DNA of 64,000 bases, taken from assembly GCA_964030785.1 (NCBI GenBank), contig OZ034968.1:28854186-28918185 (forward strand), given 5' to 3'. Position numbers and translations under genes: made by a program. Of the stretch, positions 12,603-24,570 are shown one piece after another (within the stretch, counting starts at the first letter, position 1; every line of letters begins with the position of its first letter). Source of the stretch: Siderastrea siderea (lineage: Eukaryota; Cnidaria; Anthozoa; Scleractinia; Rhizangiidae). The notes below the pieces were generated by a model. It ran no database searches, had not been told where the DNA came from, and saw only the letters and a list, made by a program, of their open reading frames with translations.

Positions 12603-13299
12603 CCTTGAATATAAGTTCACGAGCTTATGTTTGGGCTGTTGATTTATATTCTTAGAAAACGTTTGTGAACCAAAGGATTTTCACATAGTTGTTGTCTTGT
12701 CAGTAAGTTTTCAAGTAGCTGACTCCACAAAATACATTGCAGGTGGTTAGAAATGACAAGTAAAAATTGGCAACTCTTAACTTTAACTTGTAACTTCCAA
12801 TTATGATAAACCTTTCTATGGAAAGCTGCATTCATTTTTTGTTCCAGTGTCTGATGGCTATGATATTTTATCCTTGATCAAAAAATGACCTTATGATATT
12901 ACCTAAGAAACTCTTTTCTTTTCAAGTTACAGTTGATTTTGCAACTTTTCATTTAAAAATGTCTTAAATTTCAATCAATAAATGGACTCTTCACTTTTTA
13001 TAGGGTAGAGGAATAGTGGAATTTGATGGGGGGAGGGAAGAGGGATGCAAAAGTAGCTTGACAAAACAGGGATGCCCTAAAAAGGAGTCTGCAAATAATA
13101 TGGTTGTTGTCCTCCTGAGTTTGTTAAAGGAAATAAAGGAACTTGCCTCGACTTATGGTCATCCAAAACAACTAGTCCTCTGAGGGGTCAAAATTGCATT
13201 GCCCTCCCCCCTGCTCCTTTAGAAAACTGACGAGTCCCTAACTGATCCCACATACTCTAGGTTTTCATTTTAGCAGATTAGGAGTTTAACTCAATGGAA
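12603..13299. other. Non-coding stretch, no gene supported
   Basis: AT-rich, with a G-rich patch at about 13025-13045. Apart from the AATAAA near 12977, which could end the upstream candidate transcript, I see nothing specific. Confidence 0.4.
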
Positions 13300-13428
13300 G
13301 ACCATGGCAACTGTGTGTGCAGCTTAGGCAACTGCAAAAAAAGTCTGAAAAAATACAGGCTTGGTTGGGATATACATGTAAACCCAATGATAGCAGTGCA
13401 GCACTCTTACCAACTGAGCTATCAAGCC
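13300..13428 (-). mobile_element. tRNA-derived SINE fragment
   Basis: On the minus strand the sequence begins GGCTTGATAGCTCAGTTGG, a tRNA-like 5' end with a good RNA polymerase III A-box (TAGCTCAGTTGG). It continues with a short anticodon-arm-like stretch and ends the tRNA-like part with 'tatatcccaaccaagcctg', where the acceptor-like CCAAGCC pairs with the start GGCTTG. The B-box region (gggtttacatg) has lost its consensus. It is followed by 'tattttttcag' and an 'aactgc...gcagctt'-type tail that I recall from coral SINEs. It is unlikely to be a working tRNA gene because the T-arm is disrupted. Confidence 0.6.
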
Positions 13429-13529
13429 AACTTGGAGTTGTTGGTCTTTGTGTGAATTCAGATATATTCCCAAGAAAGACAAACCAAAATCATGTGCATG
13501 TATTCTTTTTCATACTGAGAGTTCATGTT

Positions 13530-13537
13530 ACAATTGT

Positions 13538-13569
<32 letters not shown>

Positions 13570-13675
13570 TCCCCACGGAAGGTCACTGGAAATTCCGAGG
13601 GGGAGGGGGGTTCAAAGGCAGAAATTTCTGAGGGGAGTGGGGGGTTCATAGGAAGCTCCTTTTCCAGAGGGTGAA
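13530..13675. repeat. Dispersed C/G-rich repeat fragment
   Basis: A strand-asymmetric patch begins 'tgtggttccagaaaatatcc' followed by a C-run (9 C), and then G-rich stretches (gggggaggggggttc and ggggagtggggggttc). It stands out from the AT-rich surroundings and recalls a dispersed repeat of coral genomes. The short open frames that overlap it on both strands are proline- or glycine-rich by composition only. Confidence 0.45.
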
Positions 13676-16600
13676 GAAACACGAAAAAATTGAAAGCAAC
13701 GCGCGATTGCTCCCAAGCACGATGTAATACTTACGGAGGCTGTTTTGACCTTCAAAACTACGCAAATATGTTGACCGAAATGCCAAACTTTGCGACTTTG
13801 ATTTGTGTGAAATTGCGGTAGACCTGATTTGCATATTCACGTTTACGGAAAATTGCGTGTCTCCTTGGCCTTCGGTGAACATTGCACCGTTTTTAATCCT
13901 TTCAATGGGAACGTTTTTCGTTAAACACCAAAGTTGTTTAAACAAATACAAAAATATTTTTATCGCGCAATCCAGCAAAGGGTTTTCAGCAGCTTTTCAC
14001 TGGATATCATCGAGATAGAATTGTTGCGTTACATAAACAGTGACGCTCATAATTTGAAAAGGTCAGATTTCATGCGTTATGCAAATTTGATGCGTTTTTG
14101 AACTGAAATTAGAAGTTCAGCCTATATTAGCTATTTCTTACAAATTCTTTTACAGTTGTCATTATCTTTGAGTTTCCATTTGACCTTCATTTACTATTTC
14201 AATTTTAAACAAAGGATAAAGTGCGGGAAGAAAGGTTCGATTTCTTATCCCTCTGTGCAATTTATTTTTAGACTCACGGTATGCAAATTCACTTGTTCAT
14301 AATCCCAGGAAAAAAGCTGCTATTTTACTCTAATTCTCCGAACATCATAACCGTCGATTTTTAGTGTAATTTAAATATTTCAACAGTTTCGCTTTTGACG
14401 GCAGGTTTGAGTGTGGCAAACACAATTTCAATTCTCAAAATTTTGGCTTCGTTGTTTACGTCGCATTCGGCACGCAAATTATTCGCGGCAACCCTCGGCA
14501 CCAAAGTTGATAGAACGTTACAACACTCGGTTTAAATGGACTGCTGAAACAACTGATACAATTAAGGAGTCGGATTTAATTGAAGCACTTGTAGTCAGTT
14601 GCCAATTTCTCCACAGGACCTCAACCATAAAGAATCATTTGTCCATCTTCGGGACAAGTCAAAAGAAAGTGTTGCTTCTACAGATCATTTAATGAAACCA
14701 GTCAGTCAAGCCATGAGTTTTTTTTTTATTTATCACCTGAGAAGATTCAAGGAAACTCACTAACAGTACCAAACTCTGAAACCTGATTAGTCATAGAAAC
14801 TCAAAACTGTTAATAGTGTTATGGTTTAATTTGTTTGGGTATGAACATGGCAGGAATATCCAGTTTTAAAATGCAAACTTCTAAAACTAACCTGTTCAAA
14901 CTTAGCTTGTCAGTTGGAACTCAGATTTCTTATGTGATGGTTTAGAAATGCTGTTCACCTTACATAATGGGGATACACACAAGCGAGTTAACAGAGTCCT
15001 CTGGAATTTCAAATCCATAAAAATAAGTTTACCCCAGTACTTGAACAGGATAGTGCATTGCCTGAAGCTTTACAATAAAATTATTCATGCTCTTTAATGT
15101 TAGATGTTTATTGTCAGTTTATTTTTCTACTTCCAATTGATTTGTGGTGCAACAAAAGTTTTCTCCCTTTACCAGTAAGATAAAGAGAGAATAATTTAAG
15201 GTAAAGGTATTGTCAAAGGGAAAATGTTATGGAAAAACACTAAGACTAAAACTTTGAAAACAATGAAAAATATTTTAAAGGTCTGGAAAAAAGAAAAGAA
15301 AATTGTAATGTCTTGTAAAAAAACCATCTAATTGAATTACTTTTCCATTTACACAAGCTATGTGACAGAGCCAGTCACAATATGCATAAAGTGACATAAC
15401 ATATTTACATTATATTGGCTAGCTAGAAGAAGTCAGCAGATGGGACTGACATTTGCATGATTACATGGTATCCAGTTTTTTACTACTTTTTGACACTTGT
15501 GCTGGACTGACTCCAGTTGCTTTTATGTAAAAAAAACCCAAACATTCAAATCTTAGAAGTTAACTTTGACTTAAGTCTTGTAAAGTGTTGGAATACCTGA
15601 AGCATTGTCTTTATATGGAATATAAATTACTACTGTCTAGTGAGTCATTTTACTGTTTTCCTGATAGTTAAGCTATAGCTTGTAATATGATATGTAGACT
15701 CTCCATGGGGGTGTGGGCCTAGAGTAGAAAGGTGATGGGGGAGGGGGGGGGGAGAATGGCAATTAAAGTGTGAGAGATTTTTAACCTCATATTATCTTGT
15801 TCTGCCACTTATGATAACTCTTTTAAAAAAGCTTTGCCAACAACTTAGCCATTGCCTCCCTCTTGGTGTCTTTTTTTAGGAAGGGGGGGGGGGAATTGGG
15901 GTGGAGCACTTTTTATTTTTCCCAAAATAGCAAATTCGCAAGAGATAAACACCTAACTTAAGAGAATTCTTCAAAATCTGAAATTTTCCTATTCAATTTT
16001 CTTTCACCATTTCACTCAGTCAAAGCATAATTTGAGTGCAATTTAACACTCAAATTGATATTTGAGAAACAGTTTCATTTACTTTATGCCCTCTGTTTCT
16101 TTAAGAACCCCCGTTCTAAATTTAGAAAAAAGAAAAGGCAAAAGAATAGTTTTCCTTAAAACGATATCAGTATTTTTTTCTTTCAGAAAACTGTAAAACT
16201 ATCCTTTTGGTGCGCTAATCGCGTATTTTTGCACACATCAGCAAAACAAGTTTTGCCACTTTCGCGGGAATACTTGACAACCAGGCCTTTAGATTTGACC
16301 AGCAAAGCGAAACCTGGTCACTAAACTTACTGTTGCTATGGTGATTTCTCTTGTATTTCAAAATGGCGGCCAAAATGGAATCGATGGAGGTGAAAACTGC
16401 AGCTGTGCAGCTTTTGTTTTTGCAGTATTTATCGCGCGCCCCAATGCCAAATAGTAGGAAAATTTCAACAGAAAAAGGCTAGCTGTCGGACAACAAGTAT
16501 GTTTTTATTTTTTACTGCTATTATTAATACATATATTGAACTTAATTTTTAGCTTCCGCACTTTTTGTCTAGTGCCTTAGATTTTCTGTTGGATGGCTGA

Positions 16601-16927
16601 AAAGTCCTTCTGCTGTTAAATTCCATACATTTTGAGGCTCTGTCTGGGCAATATTCGCAGTCGAAAAGCTACTTGATCCGTTGCTGGTATTTGGTTGTTT
16701 TTTCTTTAGGAAGTTATCCACCGTGATCGATTTTATTTTAGCTTCCGCACTTTTTGATCAGATGCTTCGATCTTTTGATATGTGGTGATGAATTTACAGT
16801 TTTCGTGCTCGCTCTTTAAATTTTCGACTAAAAACTCGTGACCGTTTTCAATCGAAGGCTTCCCGAGAGCCTGGGACTAGTTGAAAGTCCGACCCGTCGC
16901 TTGATTCTGTGCGATGATTTATACTAA
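13676..16927. other. Non-coding stretch, no gene supported
   Basis: AT-rich sequence with G-runs at about 15738-15752 and 15882-15891. At 16363 a short open frame (MAAKMESMEVKTAAVQLLFL..., 39 codons) starts in an ATGGCGGCC context and could be a first coding exon, but nothing else supports it. The motif 'agcttccgcactttttg' occurs twice (about 16551 and 16740), indicating a short local repeat. Confidence 0.4.
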
Positions 16928-17033
16928 AACAATTAGATTATTCGCTCTCGATTTCTTTGCATGATAGTTGATTCGGCCTTCGGCCTCATCAACTATCACG
17001 CGATAGAAATCTCGAGCTCATAATCTAATTGTT
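16928..17033. repeat. Foldback palindrome, 106 bp
   Basis: Outer arms AACAATTAGATTA and TAATCTAATTGTT are exact complements. Inner arms GATAGTTGAT and ATCAACTATC and a core GGCC-TTC-GGCC complete a long imperfect hairpin, with one arm carrying 'ctctcgatttct' and the other 'agaaatctcgag'. The size and symmetry suggest a small foldback transposon or the remains of one. No open frame. Confidence 0.8.
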
Positions 17034-17239
17034 AAATATACACACACAAAAGCTAAAAATAACGAAAATCGGTCTGGGAAACAGCATTGAAAGTCGATCT
17101 TTCAATCACAACCTATATATGCCGATGCTAATATCACCAGTTTCTGGCTCCTTATCAATGGTAGCAAAATATATAAAGTTAAATATTAAATAAAGTTGTT
17201 GCAAAAGGATATATAAATATGAATAAAGTTAAGTCTTGG

Positions 17240-18148
17240 TTACTCCAAAGGCCGACCTGGGGCAATATATTTGCCGTTGACAAACAGCTTATCCGGATGT
17301 GCTTTGCTGAAATAAGCCGTGTGGCCTCTCTGTCGAGATTCTTTCAATTTCTGCATTTGCTCTTTCCTGAGATCGTACAGTTCCTTCGGGATGTCGTCAA
17401 AAACATGGAGGGTCTCGCTATCTTTGAGGTGTTTTCGTGCCTGTACCAAAACGAGTTCTCGGTCGGAGTATCGGAGAAACCTCGCGATGATGGGGCGAGA
17501 CTTTTGAGGGTTTGGCTTTCCTAAACGGTGCACTCTCTGAAAATCGGTTTTTGCGCGTGGGCGATCAATTTTAAGCTGGTCTTCGAGAAATTTATAAATA
17601 ATTTCTATGGTGTTTTCTGATGCATCGTGCTAACGGGTTAATCCTTCTTCCACGTTCATGCTGTTGAGTGATGCGTCGATGTTTGCTGGGAGGCCAAAAA
17701 ATTTGAGATTCTCCCGCCTGGAGTAGTTCTCCATGTACGTCAGTTGCTTCTTCAACTCGTATACGTCGTTCTCAAGTTTCTTGTTGTCGCGTTGTAAATC
17801 CCTTATATCATCCTCGGTGTAATCCATACCTTTTTGTAGCTCCTCCACATTCTTTTTCAGCTTCTTCTGTTGGTTATTTAAGACTTTAACCTCTGAGTCC
17901 AATCTACTTATTGTCTCTTCGATATTCGCCATTCTTGTATGGACCTCATTGAGTTGAGATTCAATGACATCAAGCTTTTCTAACTTCTTCAAAATTGCCT
18001 CAATTTTGACGCCTAGGGCGTCCACCATGTTAGCGGCTTGGAATACTTCGTCAGCCCCGGGTTTCGTTCTTTTTTCGTCCGGGGAGTTGTTAAACTCTGG
18101 AGATGATGACGAAGAAGTTATTGGTCTGTCCTTTCGCTTTGGAGGCAT
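17240..18148 (-). pseudogene. L1-type ORF1 protein gene with one in-frame stop
   Basis: A minus-strand frame of 302 codons before its final stop starts at ATG 18148 (MPPKRKDRPITSSSSSPEFN) and ends at 17240. It is interrupted only by a TAG at codon 173 (17632-17630). The frame is the same on both sides, so this is a nonsense change and not a frameshift. Residues about 40-140 are a long coiled coil rich in Leu, Lys and Glu. YSRRENLKFFGLPA starts the RRM-like part, and after the stop RVHRLGKPNPQKSRPIIARF and the following ARKHL match the C-terminal part of L1 ORF1 RNA-binding proteins (Transposase_22 family). The family forms trimers, binds RNA and chaperones LINE RNA. No ORF2 (endonuclease/RT) is seen downstream, so this is an ORF1-only remnant, or a HAL1-like nonautonomous copy. 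Confidence 0.85.
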
Positions 18149-18817
18149 CAAAATTCTTCATTTAAGGATTTAAAAAACGACCAAAGAGAAGGAGCTCGGC
18201 GAAACACGTTCACACCGCCACCATGCTCGTCCCAGTCCCCCGACATTCGGTAATTACGTCCTTAAGTTGTGATCAAAAGGATAAATAACAGGTGGAAATC
18301 GACAAAAATGTATAGCCTTTTTTGTACTTTTTGTTGTTGTTGTTGTTGTTGTTACTGCTGTTGTTGTTGGTCTGTTTATTCGAAAATATATATGAAGTTA
18401 TCGGTCAGTTTATATATTTACTTCCTTATTTTATTTTCGAAGTTCTCTACGATTGTCGTGGAAAACAAATAATTGCGTAGGTATTAGAAGAAAATTAAAA
18501 ACCAAACTAGAAATTTTCTTGTTAAGGGACAGTTGCTGCCTCTAGCGACCAATGCTACACACGTTGTCATAAAAAGAATATATATGATACAGACTAACAT
18601 TCAGAATAAGGTTTTCTTCCCCCATCAAAGGCATAATGATTATTGAGTGTCCCAATATTTAATTCTTACATCCCACTTTGCTTTAGAAAATGAAAAATAT
18701 ATATATATTCAAGAAGTTCGTGACTCAGATTTTGCTATTACCTTTCGCCTACCTTAATTTTGGCACTCAAGTATCAACAACTGTTGTTCTCGCCTTTTCG
18801 CACCCTAACCTTTTCCA
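18149..18817. other. Sequence between the ORF1 gene and the duplication, with a (TTG)n tract
   Basis: The first part would be the 5' region of the ORF1 element. A TTG microsatellite with one interruption lies at about 18331-18370. The remainder is AT-rich with short TATATA runs and no supported gene. Confidence 0.5.
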
Positions 18818-18863
18818 CAATGCTGGCGCTTACATATGCCAGATGCAAGTGTAGTAAATTTAA

Positions 18864-19181
18864 TTATTATATAGACACCGATGAAATACCAGGATTTTTC
18901 AATTGACGAAAATTTCGTATCCAGTGAAGATACGATTTTTATCTTTCACATGTGAAGATATCGCGGTTGCAATGGCTACTTCAGTCTCAGCCAATGAAAT
19001 TTAGAATAGTTATATGCCTATTGCATAATATTCAGAAGGCAAATAAACGCTACTTATTTTCTCTATTTTTCGACCAAAATTCGAATGTGCGTAAGATCTA
19101 TATTTTATTAGATTGATTCAGCGAATAAAGGATTAGTTCAAGAATCGTTATCCTGGTATTTCATCGGTGTCTATATAATAA
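18864..19181. mobile_element. MITE with perfect 31-bp terminal inverted repeats (copy 1)
   Basis: The ends are exact complements over 31 bp, the left starting TTATTATATAGACACCGATG and the right ending CATCGGTGTCTATATAATAA. The element is 318 bp and contains a second hairpin-prone stretch around 'tatccagtgaagatac' and 'gtgaagatatcg'. It encodes no protein. It sits 46 bp inside the left border of the large duplication. A target duplication is not clear because the terminal repeat runs into TA-rich sequence. Confidence 0.88.
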
Positions 19182-20940
19182 ACAGAAAATTACACGGCCG
19201 CTTGGAGATACGACATTTATCTTCTTATGTTGAAAGACATTTTTATTATTTAGCCCAAATATATATCGGGATGAACTTCGAAGTCTCACTTTTATCGATT
19301 CTCACTCATGTTGTCACCCAGCAAAAGAATTACGTAAAAGCAATTAGTGAAGACAGTTGTATTGTCTCTTTCCTTATCTTTTTAATATCACCCAAGGAAA
19401 TAGTTCAATTATTTAGCACTTAAGGATGAATTTCTAAGCTCAATTACATTGGTAATTATCTGGTTTCTTCCCAGGGCATTTCTTTTCAAAGGGAAAAAAA
19501 TGAAAACATAACATACATAAGCTACCGTTGTATTATCGCAGAGAGTTAAATACACGTTTCTTGGAAAGACAATAACTACAACGTAAGTTTTGTTGAAAAA
19601 AAAATACTTACATCAAATGGATCAGAATCATACTAAGTCTGTCTTCGTCTGCCCACGAAGCGACAAGTAATTAAAACATATCTCCAGACACATACCTCCA
19701 GACACTTCACAGAGAAAGGTAAAAGTAAATTACCTTAATTTGTATCTTTATATTAAAAAATTCATGTCTGGTGATTTTTTTGAGACCACAATAATATCCT
19801 TAGCACAAGCTCCCCCTCTGATCAATAAAACGTTTGTGTATTGCTGCTTTACGCATGAGATCGGTAAGATTCAAAAACAGACTAGGCCACCAGAAAGCTC
19901 CTCTTTTACACACGAGTGACTCTTATTTTCAAGGAAAATTTCATGTCAATCCAAAAATGCTTTTGAAATTAAAAATCTTCGAAATTTGAACTCAGTCGTG
20001 GCAGCGAAAAACACAGAAATTCTCAAAATGTCAAAAGATTAGTATTACTGAATTTCTCTTAAAAGTCTCATCTCAATAATTCTAAAGGGAAACTTGAATA
20101 TTTATTTAATTAATTATCTATTCCATTTCTTGTACTGACGTTAACGGCCGCCATGTCGGTGCCTTAAAGAGGGACAACAACAGGGTGGATGCATAAAAGT
20201 CTTTTAGCTTTCTGAAAATTATCACATTGATGAAAACCAAAAATAATTCTGAAAAAGTCCGGGAAAAAAGAGTGATCTTCGGAAAAAGAAATCATTTTCA
20301 CCTCAAAGAAGAACCAATTATTCCTACAAAGTAGTTCATGTTTTTTTTATGGTTTGAAACTCATGGCTGAAAAGGAACCGAGATAACGACAGTCTCCCCC
20401 AGCGTTTTATTGACAGAAAGTCACATTTGTAAGCTGTCTCTTTATCATATTGGCGCTTTCATACTTCACATCATGAAAATTTAATTAATTTACCACGTTT
20501 TTCCGCTATTGATATTGATATGATTGTTCAATGAGAAAAAGGCGGCATTTTGATTAGTTGGAATCTTCGATGCTCGTCATAAGAGATATCACAAGAGATA
20601 TCACAAATTCAGGCCCCCTTAACCTGACTCAAGATTGACGTCGGGAATTTTTTTGCTTTCATTTGTACAGGAATCCCTTTTCTTTTAAAGTCTTACTTAG
20701 TAAAGATAATCTGTTGAAGCTTAATTGATTACATACTCAGATTGTTCTTCTTTAATCTCGCCGGGGCACAACACTGAATTGCAACCCCCCCCCCCCCCTT
20801 TTTTTACGGCTTTCCAAGCACGTTAAAAGATCCGATAGAAAAGAAGGTTGCATGATCTTAGGTAAGGCAGTTAAGCTCGGGTTAAACGCGGCTCACTCGT
20901 GGTAAGACAGCTTTCCACGAAGGCGCGAGAAAAGAAATAC

Positions 20941-21466
20941 TTAAGAGGCTCTGACTGTAAATATCGAGAATCGTAGGACAAGCTCAAAAAATCGAAAATC
21001 CTGACATCTTGCCAGAAGAACACCTTTGGGGAGCTATCTTCGAAAATATTACTTAAACCTTCTGTGATTCTATAGTTTTCGAGAAATTCGGAAAAAACGG
21101 TTTTGCTTAATTAATTATGCAAAAATCAGGTTTAAAATTAAACAAATTGAATGCGCTTGTTTGTAAACAACTTGCAACGCCAGAAAACAATTTAAATTTT
21201 ATATGATAGCAATACTCTTCTACTTTCTATCAATGGGAATTGCACGGAGTTTTGCTATATTTATGTGGTTTGGTGGTTCTTTGAAACAAAGGCATTTTGC
21301 GCACTTCCGAAAAAGGCACAAATTAGTAAACTTCAGAGGCTTAAAATAGGTCTTGGTATGTCTAATATCGAATTGAAATAAACACTGTGATAAAGTTTGG
21401 CCCTACTTCTATTACAATATGAAATAAAAAATCTGGGCAATTCAGGCTCGCGCTGACAAAAACAAA
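20941..21466 (+). repeat. Inverted repeat, left arm (copy 1)
   Basis: This 526-bp arm, starting 'ttaagaggctctgactg' and ending at 'cgctgacaaaaacaaa', is the reverse complement of 24571-25095 at roughly 85 percent identity by eye. The loop between the arms is about 3.1 kb. The arms contain short open frames in mirrored pairs, for example the peptide SLNCPDFLFHI encoded on minus here and on plus in the other arm. Those are shadows of the inverted repeat and not evidence of genes. Confidence 0.9.
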
Positions 21467-21501
21467 AATTCGCGAACCAGTGTTGCCAAAATTTGCATAA
21501 T
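21464..21501. repeat. Perfect 38-bp inverted repeat, partner at 22686-22723 (copy 1)
   Basis: The 38 bases here are the exact reverse complement of 22686-22723, separated by 1,184 bp. Each arm contains an octamer motif (ATGCAAAT or its complement) and 'ttcgcgaa'. The perfect identity contrasts with the diverged larger inverted repeat that it abuts. The same pair occurs in copy 2. Confidence 0.92.
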
Positions 21502-22685
21502 TTGGATAATAGGAAAAAAAACTGTAATGGAACGACGACTTGAAATATGACAAATCGTTTACCGTAACTATTTATAGATGGTCTTTCTACTAGACGATGC
21601 ATTCGCTGGTATCTTCATTTATCTTTCTGAAGAATTACGAACAAATTTGGAAAATTGTTGGTGAAACACTTAAGAGTGCAGTGGGTTATCAAATTTTGTC
21701 ACATGTCTTTACTCTGCAGCACCAGTGGCCTTTCTTTGTTATTTGTAGTTTCGTTAGGAAAATACTAATGTTCTCGAAAATCCAAACGGTTTCTTTTATT
21801 AATCATTAAAGTTGACGTACACGTATAAATTGAGAGCTGGAACACAAAGTACCACTCAAAATAATCAAGTCACGCAACCGATCACTGCACGTTCATGCAA
21901 ACGTGAAAATATTCTTCAATGAAAATCTTTTCCTCCAAAACTGTGAAAGAGTTCTCAGCGACCTTGCAAAGTAAAACCAAACAAACTGTGTATTGATATC
22001 TCTTAGATATACAGCCGCATTAAGAACTCATGAATACCGATCCCGCTGCCAGGACGTCCGTGGTTTCCGTTTAATTTTAAACATGTTTATACAAGTGTAA
22101 CAATATTGATAGGAACAGCACATGTTTTGACAAATACGTATAAATCATAATAATAATGATGCACTTTTGCTTCCTGGCCAAAATAGGGTCATTTCAAAAA
22201 GTCGCCCAAAATCTTAGCAGCCGTTTGAAAAGAGCGATCGAGTCACGTACACAACAACATACTATGTCGCAGTTTTCATCTCTCGAAGAGAAAGGTGTCA
22301 TATGTATACGAAACTAATTCTAGACTTGCCTGTCGGAATTTTCAGTAGAATATCAACTGCACATGACAGTATGCCCCAAACACAGGGATGCGTACGGTAT
22401 TCGCTGGAGAACTAGCCATGCATAAAACAGCGGCCAATGTAGGAGACCGCATTCAAAACCTGCCATAAGTAGGTTGAGAAAAAATATTCACTTGACACGG
22501 GTCACGCAACAGCTTGTGAAGAACTTTTAAAACTTCTTCTCCTTCTCTTTAGTTTTACGTAGAAATAGTACAAGCCCAAAACAATGCGAGAATAGATTGA
22601 AGAAATGTTTTAGTTCATTCTTTGTGTGTCTTCAGTGAATAAAATCCTCTAAATTGAGCTCACCCAAACTACTACTTTTCATTTC

Positions 22686-22760
22686 ATTATGCAAATTTTG
22701 GCAACACTGGTTCGCGAATTTTTAGCCAATGACGTCACGTTAGTGACGTCATATGGCTAC
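22686..22760. promoter_or_regulatory. Octamer, CCAAT and double-CRE cluster (copy 1)
   Basis: Within 65 bp the sequence holds a consensus POU octamer ATGCAAAT (22689-22696), a CCAAT box in GCCAATGACGTCA (22725-22737), and two full palindromic CRE sites TGACGTCA (22730-22737 and 22744-22751) spaced 14 bp apart, or about 1.3 helical turns. CRE and CCAAT are known binding sites for CREB/ATF-bZIP and NF-Y factors, and the octamer for POU factors. Function here is an inference. No TATA box or clear downstream gene was found; the nearest downstream open frame (22848-23030) is short and unrecognised. Confidence 0.5.
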
Positions 22761-24570
22761 TGTCAGAGCCTAAAAATCAACGATAGACGTACGTACGTGC
22801 GATGTCTGTCTTACGATTTGTGAGGTTGGGGGATAATCTGTGAGACGATGGGTGGGGGTGTGCACCGGGACACTGAAAGTCTTACCTTATCAGCGGCACA
22901 AACCCATACAGCTAATGTGATGGGAGGAAGACCCCCGGGCTTTGAAGTGTTTTACATTCGCAAGTGTGGATCTACTTCGAATGCCTGTTTTGTGTACGTG
23001 AGGTCTGGCAGGATTTTATTTGCGTTGTAGTCCTGTGTTTACTTAGCTGAAGTACATTTTTCCACAGCAGCAAATACAAGACGGACTTGCCAATTTGAGA
23101 TGTTGTATGAACAGAACGTGGAAATTAACGTTACATCGATCCCTAATTAACAGTGAAAGAAACAATATTTAAAGCCCAAGTTTATAACGATAGTGAAAAG
23201 AGTAGAGTAAAACAGCATAAAATTTTTCGGGATTATCTCTCGGTAACAGCGAATATAAAATTTGCGGTGTCATTTTTGTGTGCGTGTTATAAAACATGAA
23301 CCCAATTAAAACTAAATCGGAAATTGCGCGGCTTGTTGCTAGCTGTTCTTAAAACTGAAAAACTTGAATGAAACTAGTATTAAAATCCAAGTCACAGTGG
23401 TGATCAAGGAATTAGAGGATGGATGTAGCAAAATCTTAACAAGATACTAAACGTTATTTCGGGGTTATTCATAGCTCAAAGTGTAAAGCGTATGTTGAGA
23501 AATTTGCATAGTTGACAGCTGTAATTTTCAGCCTTATAAGGAATGTAACGCAACACTTGAAACATCTCGAACCGACCGAAACAGTACCGAAAGAGTAACA
23601 ACAACAGATATGTGACAAAGCATTCTAACAGAGACCTGTTGGATCTACTGGAAAGCGAGCTGAATTTGAACATTTTCGTACTGTTCGAAGGTAAAGCAAA
23701 CGAAATTTATTCGGCTGTAGGTTGAGACTCCAAATAAACACGTGAGCTAAAAATAACTTTGTACCGTGGGAAAGTTACAAATGTAAACATACTTTGGTCG
23801 ATTTGTGAAGCAAAAAGACGAAAATTATTATAGCCGACTTGATTACAAAGCAAGCAACTTCAAATAACAGGGGAAATAAATATAGTTGCAAAACTATTTC
23901 AGTCGTGTTTATAAACGCTAGTTCAAACCGATTTCGAGCGAAAATATTGTGGATACAAGAAACGCCGTTTGATGGCAGACTCCGGTTTTGACAATACAAT
24001 GTACTAAGAACGTAAGTGGTTGCCTGAAACGTCTGAAACCTTACAAATTAAACACAGTAAAGCGAGTCGCGTGTCACGCAAATCACGCAGAGCGTCAAAA
24101 CGGCACCCTTTAGAAAGTTGACCGTTTATGAGCACTGAAAAGTATTGGATATTCGCCGGTAGAAGTAAGAAATTAAAAGGTTCAACTGCAACTTGCATTT
24201 ATTTCTGAAGTAAAATTGTTAACTTTCCACTGATCTTTGCCTAAATTATGTATGCAATATTTTTCGACGGTGAGTTTAAGTTTAAGTTTACTTGTTTTTG
24301 TCTGTGTTCTTTGAAGAACCGTGAAACAAAGAGCTTTCTTCGGTTTTTTTTTTACTCCGCGTAGTCACGCTGCTGAATCATTACCAGGTTTTATAGTGGA
24401 TAACCACAAGATCTTTTTGATGGTGGTGGTGGGCGGGGGGGGGGGGGGGGTGGGGCTGAGGGGTTAGGGTGGGACTTACCGGAGGTGCAAAGTCCCATAG
24501 GTTGTCAGGACAAATTTCACCATATTGTGAAAAAAAACGTCATTCGCTCTGCGCGTATTGCGCGCCTATG

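Noticed and set aside
13317..13682. Pro- and Gly-rich open frames on both strands
   Set aside because: They are produced by C- and G-runs in a dispersed repeat and by SINE sequence.
17219..17524. 101-codon plus-strand frame
   Set aside because: It is the antisense shadow of the ORF1-like gene on the minus strand, which has coherent coiled-coil and RRM-like sequence.
18269..18472. Cys-rich 67-codon frame
   Set aside because: The cysteines come from translating the TTG/TGT microsatellite.
21333..21602. 89-codon minus frame and its repeats on the opposite strand at 24469-24776
   Set aside because: The same peptide appears in mirrored form because it spans the inverted-repeat arms; no start, domain or splice support.
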